From G965219965 sp965219965 (GTDB lineage Bacteria > Pseudomonadota > Alphaproteobacteria > RS24): a stretch of DNA of 64,000 bases. The notes below the pieces were generated by a model, which saw nothing but the letters and a program-made list of their open reading frames with translations, had not been told where the DNA came from and searched no databases. Where the stretch lies: assembly GCA_965219965.1 (NCBI GenBank), contig OZ244796.1, positions 186,001 through 250,000 of the forward strand, in the 5' to 3' direction. Shown in pieces: positions 60,246-64,000 of this stretch (position 1 is its first letter; each line of letters opens with the position of its first letter). Position numbers and translations under genes: made by a program.

Positions 60246-61369
60246 GTGTCAGCTTTTTATCTTCGCGTACTTCTTTGCAGGCAAAATTTATCGGTCTCAA
60301 TTGGTGGTTGGTCGGACTCATTGTTGCCATTGGCGCGGTGGGGGTGACGGCTCTTTATTCTGTCGCCAATGGGAGCTTTGAACCATGGGCAGCACGGCAG
60401 CTTTATCGGTTTCTGCTCGGCTTTGTGTTGATGATTGGCATTGCCATGATTGATTTGCGCCATTGGTTTGCACTGTCTTATGTGATTTTTGTGGCGGGGC
60501 TGGCCGCGTTGTTTGGGGTGGAATTATTCGGCGATGCACAAATGGGCGCACGGCGTTGGCTTGACCTTGGCTTTGTTAATATCCAGCCTTCGGAACTCAT
60601 GCGGCTGTCATTGATATTAGCCTTGGCGCGTTATTATCATAATTTGCCTGATGAGCGCGTATCGCATCCAGTGTGGATGGCTTTGCCGATTTTGATAATC
60701 CTTGTGCCTTATGTGCTTATCTTGCGCCAGCCCGATTTAGGCACGGCGGTTTTATTCGCGCTTATTGGCGTTTCTATGCTGTTTTTGGCTGGACTAAATT
60801 GGCGTTATTTCATGGTCGGTGTGCTGGCACTATTGCCATTAAGCTGGGTTGTTTGGACAAATATGCGTAGCTATCAAAAGGAACGGGTACTGACTTTTAT
60901 CAATCCCGACCGCGATCCGCTTGGTGCAGGCTACCATATTTTGCAGTCCAAAATTGCTATTGGGTCGGGCGGCATATGGGGCAAGGGCTTTATGAAAGGC
61001 ACGCAAAGCAATCTTAACTTTCTGCCAGAAAAACACACTGATTTTATTTTCACCATGCTGGCCGAAGAAATTGGGCTAATGGGTAGCCTAGCCGTTCTGT
61101 CGCTTTATTTTTCTGTGCTGGGTATTGGATTTTATATTGCTTTTAGAACCAAAAGCCATTTTGGTCGCATGGTTGCCATTGGCGTATGCATGGCGCTGTT
61201 TTTATATCTCTTTGTCAATATTGCTATGGTTATTGGCTTGCTGCCAGTGGTGGGCGTTCCTATGCCGCTTATTTCCTATGGTGGGACGTCTTTAATGACA
61301 TTGCTGCTCAGCATGGGGCTACTTTTGAATATTCATGTGCATCGCAATATTGAATTGCCACGTAATTAA
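60242..61369 (+). CDS. rodA: Elongasome peptidoglycan glycosyltransferase RodA
   Basis: 375 aa SEDS membrane protein, glycan polymerase partner of PBP2. GARRWLDLGFVNIQPSELMR, LILRQPDLGTAVLFALIGVS, FINPDRDPLGAGYHILQSKI, IGSGGIWGKGFMKGTQSNLN, LPEKHTDFIFTMLAEEIG and IGLLPVVGVPMPLISYGGTS are all RodA-type. About ten membrane helices. Paralogue of ftsW at 15773. Last gene of the mre operon; the next gene is convergent 19 bp on. Confidence 0.95.
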   Translation: MSVSFLSSRTSLQAKFIGLNWWLVGLIVAIGAVGVTALYSVANGSFEPWAARQLYRFLLGFVLMIGIAMIDLRHWFALSYVIFVAGLAALFGVELFGDAQMGARRWLDLGFVNIQPSELMRLSLILALARYYHNLPDERVSHPVWMALPILIILVPYVLILRQPDLGTAVLFALIGVSMLFLAGLNWRYFMVGVLALLPLSWVVWTNMRSYQKERVLTFINPDRDPLGAGYHILQSKIAIGSGGIWGKGFMKGTQSNLNFLPEKHTDFIFTMLAEEIGLMGSLAVLSLYFSVLGIGFYIAFRTKSHFGRMVAIGVCMALFLYLFVNIAMVIGLLPVVGVPMPLISYGGTSLMTLLLSMGLLLNIHVHRNIELPRN

Positions 61370-61388
61370 ATTACCATCGCTGTGAGAA

Positions 61389-61730
61389 TTATTTTTTAGC
61401 AAAAAGACGATGCGGACTGAATTTTTTCACTGCCTTGCGTGCAAAATATAGTCCGATAAGCACCAATGCAAAACGGAACAAGGCTTCGCCCAATGTAGTT
61501 GAAATAAGCATATGGGTGAATTGGCGAAAGTCAAAATGTCCTTGGCTGGTGGAAATATGCGGCAAGGCTTCAATGATAGATAAAGCTACAACCCAATTAT
61601 AAAAAGCCGCAAGGACAAGGCTGTGCGGTTTCTCAAACAAAGAAAAAACCAACACCGTACAAATGATAACAGTTAGTTCGGTCTGACCCATTGGCCAGCC
61701 TATAAGCGGAAACCAGAAATCCATATCCAT
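61389..61730 (-). CDS. Small membrane protein of unknown function
   Basis: 113 aa, not recognised. Three hydrophobic stretches (TELTVIICTVLVFSLF, SLVLAAFYNWVVALSII, LGEALFRFALVLIGLYFA) and a basic C-terminus (RKAVKKFSPHRLFAKK) suggest an inner-membrane protein with the tail in the cytoplasm. MDMDFWFPLIGWPMG is a plausible start. It lies alone between rodA (convergent) and hemH, 88 bp from the hemH stop. Confidence 0.6.
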   Translation of the reverse strand: MDMDFWFPLIGWPMGQTELTVIICTVLVFSLFEKPHSLVLAAFYNWVVALSIIEALPHISTSQGHFDFRQFTHMLISTTLGEALFRFALVLIGLYFARKAVKKFSPHRLFAKK

Positions 61731-61818
61731 ATCCCAAACTTTGCCTCAGCCTGCCCGAAATTATGGCTAAAATCAATGTTTTATGGGAGTTTATAGAAAA
61801 GGGCGGGGAAAGCCGCTT

Positions 61819-62832
61819 CTACAGCCAGCCGCCCAAATCGCGCTGGGCGATAGTGGTGAGTAATTCAATGGCTGGCTCTTCAGCGTTTAGGCAGGGTATA
61901 GCGGTAAAATGCGTGCCGCCCGCCTGCTCAAATGTTTGTTTAACGCCAATACCAATTTCTTCTAGCGTTTCAATGCAATCAGACACAAAGCCTGGCGTAA
62001 TAACGGCAATTTTTTTCACACCTTGCGCGGCCAGTTCTTTAATGGTTGGCTCAGTGTAGGGCTCTAGCCATTTTGTCGGTCCGAAGCGCGATTGAAAAGT
62101 CAGCTTAAAATTATCTTTATTCATCTGCATTTCTTCACGCAATAAACGTGCTGTTTTAACACAGTGGCAATGATAGGGATCGCCTTTTTCAAAATAGCTT
62201 ACTGGTAGGCCGTGAAAAGAAGCAACAATCACATCTGGTTGCCATTTTTGCTGGTCAATATGCGCCCGAATGGTATGCGCCAATGTTTTAATATAATTGT
62301 GATGGTCATGCCATGCCGCAGAGGTGCGTATGGCTGGTTGCCAACGCATTCTCAGTAAAGCGCGGAACACTTCGTCATAAACGCTGGCATTGGTAGTCGC
62401 ACTATATTGCGGATAAAGCGCCATAATCGCAATGCGTTCACAGCCCTTTTCTTTCAATCGCGCCAGCGCGTCGGGAATGGAAGGCTGGCCGTAACGCATT
62501 GCCCAATCCACGATAATTTTGTCGCCCAAACGGACTTGCACACCTTCAGCTTGCTCACGTGTATAGCGGCGCAGGGGGCTTTCATTATTTTGCTTATCCC
62601 AAATTTTGGCATAGGCATGGGCGGCTTTGTGCGGACGAATATTCAAAATAATACCCCGCAATATGGGCTGCCAGAGCAAAGCAGGCATTTCAATGACGCG
62701 CCTATCGCTTAAAAATTGCTTCAAATAGCGGCGCACGGCCTTGGCATTGGCGCGGTCAGGCGTGCCGAGATTGACCATGAGCAGGCCAGTTTTTCCATAT
62801 GAAATTTCTGGATGTTGAGTGGGCAGATTCAT
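61819..62832 (-). CDS. hemH: Ferrochelatase
   Basis: 337 aa enzyme inserting Fe2+ into protoporphyrin IX, last step of protohaem synthesis. KTGLLMVNLGTPDRANAKAV, RRYLKQFLSDRRVIEMP, VDWAMRYGQPSIPDAL, LYPQYSATTNASVYDEV, the catalytic His in ASFHGLPVSYFEKGDPYHCH, TFQSRFGPTKWLEPYTEPTI and ITPGFVSDCIETLEEIG (catalytic Glu). Start at 62832 (MNLPTQHPE), 10 bp after the hemA stop; an upstream in-frame ATG at 62883 overlaps hemA. Operon with hemA. Confidence 0.94.
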   Translation of the reverse strand: MNLPTQHPEISYGKTGLLMVNLGTPDRANAKAVRRYLKQFLSDRRVIEMPALLWQPILRGIILNIRPHKAAHAYAKIWDKQNNESPLRRYTREQAEGVQVRLGDKIIVDWAMRYGQPSIPDALARLKEKGCERIAIMALYPQYSATTNASVYDEVFRALLRMRWQPAIRTSAAWHDHHNYIKTLAHTIRAHIDQQKWQPDVIVASFHGLPVSYFEKGDPYHCHCVKTARLLREEMQMNKDNFKLTFQSRFGPTKWLEPYTEPTIKELAAQGVKKIAVITPGFVSDCIETLEEIGIGVKQTFEQAGGTHFTAIPCLNAEEPAIELLTTIAQRDLGGWL

Positions 62833-62842
62833 GCAGATAGGC

Positions 62843-64000
62843 TTAAATGGCTTTGGCCAGCTTTTCTTGCGTTTTATCGGCAATATCCAGCGCGTTCCAA
62901 ACTTCTTTAAGCGAAGCCACCAGCGTGTCCATCATGGTGTCATCATGCAAAGGTGTCGGCGTGATACGTAACCGCTCCGTACCGCGCTCCACAGTGGGGT
63001 AATTGATAGGCTGGATATAATTGCCATGCTTATGTAGTAGGCGGTCGGCGGCGGCTTTGCACAAAACTGGATCGCAAACCATAAGCGGGACAATATGTGT
63101 TTCAGTTTGCAAAACAGGTAAACCCGCCGCCTGCAACTTATTTTTCAGCACAGCGGCGCGTTCTTGATGTTTGGCACGCAAATCATTGGCCGTTTTAAGA
63201 TAGCGTACACTGGCTACCGCACCCGCTGCAATAGCTGGCGGCAGGGAGGTGGTGAAAATAAAGCCAGGCGCGTAAGAGCGAATAGCATCTACAATGTTGG
63301 CCGAAGCGGTAATATAGCCGCCCATAATGCCAAAGGCTTTGGCCAAAGTACCTTCAATAATATCCACCTCATCCATGACATTTTCACGGTCGGCAATGCC
63401 GCCGCCACGCTGGCCATACATGCCCACAGCATGCACTTCATCCAAATAGGTCATGGCATTATATTTTTTCGCTAAAGCACAGATTTCACGCACGGGCGAA
63501 ATATCGCCATCCATGGAATAGACGCTTTCAAAAATAATCAGCTTAGCCCGTTCATGGCCAGCATCTTTAAGCAGTTTTTCCAAATGGGCTAAATCATTAT
63601 GCCGCCATATTTTTTTCGCTACCCGCGCACTACGCACACCAGCAATCATAGAAGCATGGTTTTGCTCATCTGAAATAATCAAGCAATCAGGCAGGATTTT
63701 GGCAATGGTTGAAATGGTTGCCTCATTGGACACATAGCCAGAGGTGAAAACCAGCGCACTTTCTTTATTGTGCAATTCGGCCAGTTCAGCTTCAAGCTCA
63801 ATAATTTGATGATGTGTGCCAGAAATATTGCGCGTACCACCCGCGCCTGCACCCATGGTTTCTATGGCATGCTTCATCGCCGTGATGACTTGCGGGTTCT
63901 GCCCCATGCCCAGATAATCATTAGAACACCAAACAGTGATTTCACGCGGCGGAGTTTTTGAATAATCCAATGCCCGCGGGAATAGACCCGCCTGACGGGC
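62843..64000 (-). CDS. hemA: 5-Aminolevulinate synthase (N-terminus outside window)
   Basis: PLP enzyme condensing glycine and succinyl-CoA to 5-aminolevulinate, first step of haem synthesis in alphaproteobacteria (Shemin route). 385 codons are visible and the frame is open to the last base. VWCSNDYLGMGQNPQVITAM, GAGAGGTRNISGTHHQIIEL, FTSGYVSNEATIS, ISDEQNHASMI, FESVYSMDGDISPVREI, YLDEVHAVGMYGQRGGG and the PLP Lys in IEGTLAKAFGIMGGYI are present, as is ERGTERLRITPTPLHDD. Family length is about 405, so roughly 20 residues are missing. Confidence 0.95.
   Translation of the reverse strand, partial: ARQAGLFPRALDYSKTPPREITVWCSNDYLGMGQNPQVITAMKHAIETMGAGAGGTRNISGTHHQIIELEAELAELHNKESALVFTSGYVSNEATISTIAKILPDCLIISDEQNHASMIAGVRSARVAKKIWRHNDLAHLEKLLKDAGHERAKLIIFESVYSMDGDISPVREICALAKKYNAMTYLDEVHAVGMYGQRGGGIADRENVMDEVDIIEGTLAKAFGIMGGYITASANIVDAIRSYAPGFIFTTSLPPAIAAGAVASVRYLKTANDLRAKHQERAAVLKNKLQAAGLPVLQTETHIVPLMVCDPVLCKAAADRLLHKHGNYIQPINYPTVERGTERLRITPTPLHDDTMMDTLVASLKEVWNALDIADKTQEKLAKAI

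Noticed and set aside
1..64000. CRISPR arrays, insertion sequences, prophage or tRNA genes
   Set aside because: I found no spaced repeat array, transposase, integrase or tRNA cloverleaf in the intergenic regions; the buf cluster is the only clear accessory unit.

Overview
The window is chromosomal DNA of an alphaproteobacterium with moderate G+C by eye and very dense coding. Four things point there: a two-piece (circularly permuted) tmRNA gene beside a ClpXP adaptor gene of the SspB type; haem made from glycine by 5-aminolevulinate synthase; a class A RNase P RNA just upstream of the division and cell-wall cluster; and the orders fumC/RHH/sspB, thyA-folA-hflKC-degP-serB-miaA-ilvBHC-leuA and mreBCD-mrdA-rodA. 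It is a Gram-negative rod (lpxC, bamD, MreB elongasome). I cannot name the genus.

Layout. 1-6090 is a mixed housekeeping stretch: the tail of a cytochrome P450, dusA, a TauE/SafE permease, a phosphohexomutase, an uroporphyrinogen-III methyltransferase, a HAD phosphatase and an amidase. 6064-6496 is rnpB with its own promoter and terminator. 6561-25560 is an almost gap-free dcw cluster (mraZ, rsmH, ftsL, ftsI, murE, murF, mraY, murD, ftsW, murG, murC, murB, ddl, ftsQ, ftsA, ftsZ). A row of 10-bp-spaced TCCCA boxes over the mraZ promoter looks like the MraZ operator. It continues with lpxC, bamD, recN and ligA to 31864.

31867-38786 runs mostly on the minus strand: an unknown protein, aminopeptidase P, UvrD-type helicase, a ribbon-helix-helix protein, fumC and sspB, with permuted ssrA at 38828-39114. 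The plus strand then carries thyA-folA, mrp in reverse, hflK-hflC-DUF2065-degP, serB in reverse, miaA and ilvB-ilvH-ilvC.

Between ilvC and leuA sits a four-gene unit (51247-53813) whose products match the bufferin system: a DUF2282 precursor peptide with a signal sequence and four cysteines, a DUF692/MNIO enzyme, a DUF2063 partner and a DoxX-like membrane protein. This is the main accessory element. Downstream, leuA is preceded by a 439-bp gap with a well-initiated 50-codon reading frame ending in Leu codons at the foot of a perfect hairpin, a candidate leucine-responsive leader. The window ends with mreB-mreC-mreD-mrdA-rodA, a small membrane protein, and hemH and hemA on the minus strand; hemA runs off the end.

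Other oddities: LigA is about 120 residues longer than usual and appears to hold a repeated helix-hairpin-helix module; DHFR carries an insertion of roughly 35 residues; SerB has Glu for the second motif-I Asp; and a perfect inverted repeat sits just before the ftsZ ribosome-binding site.
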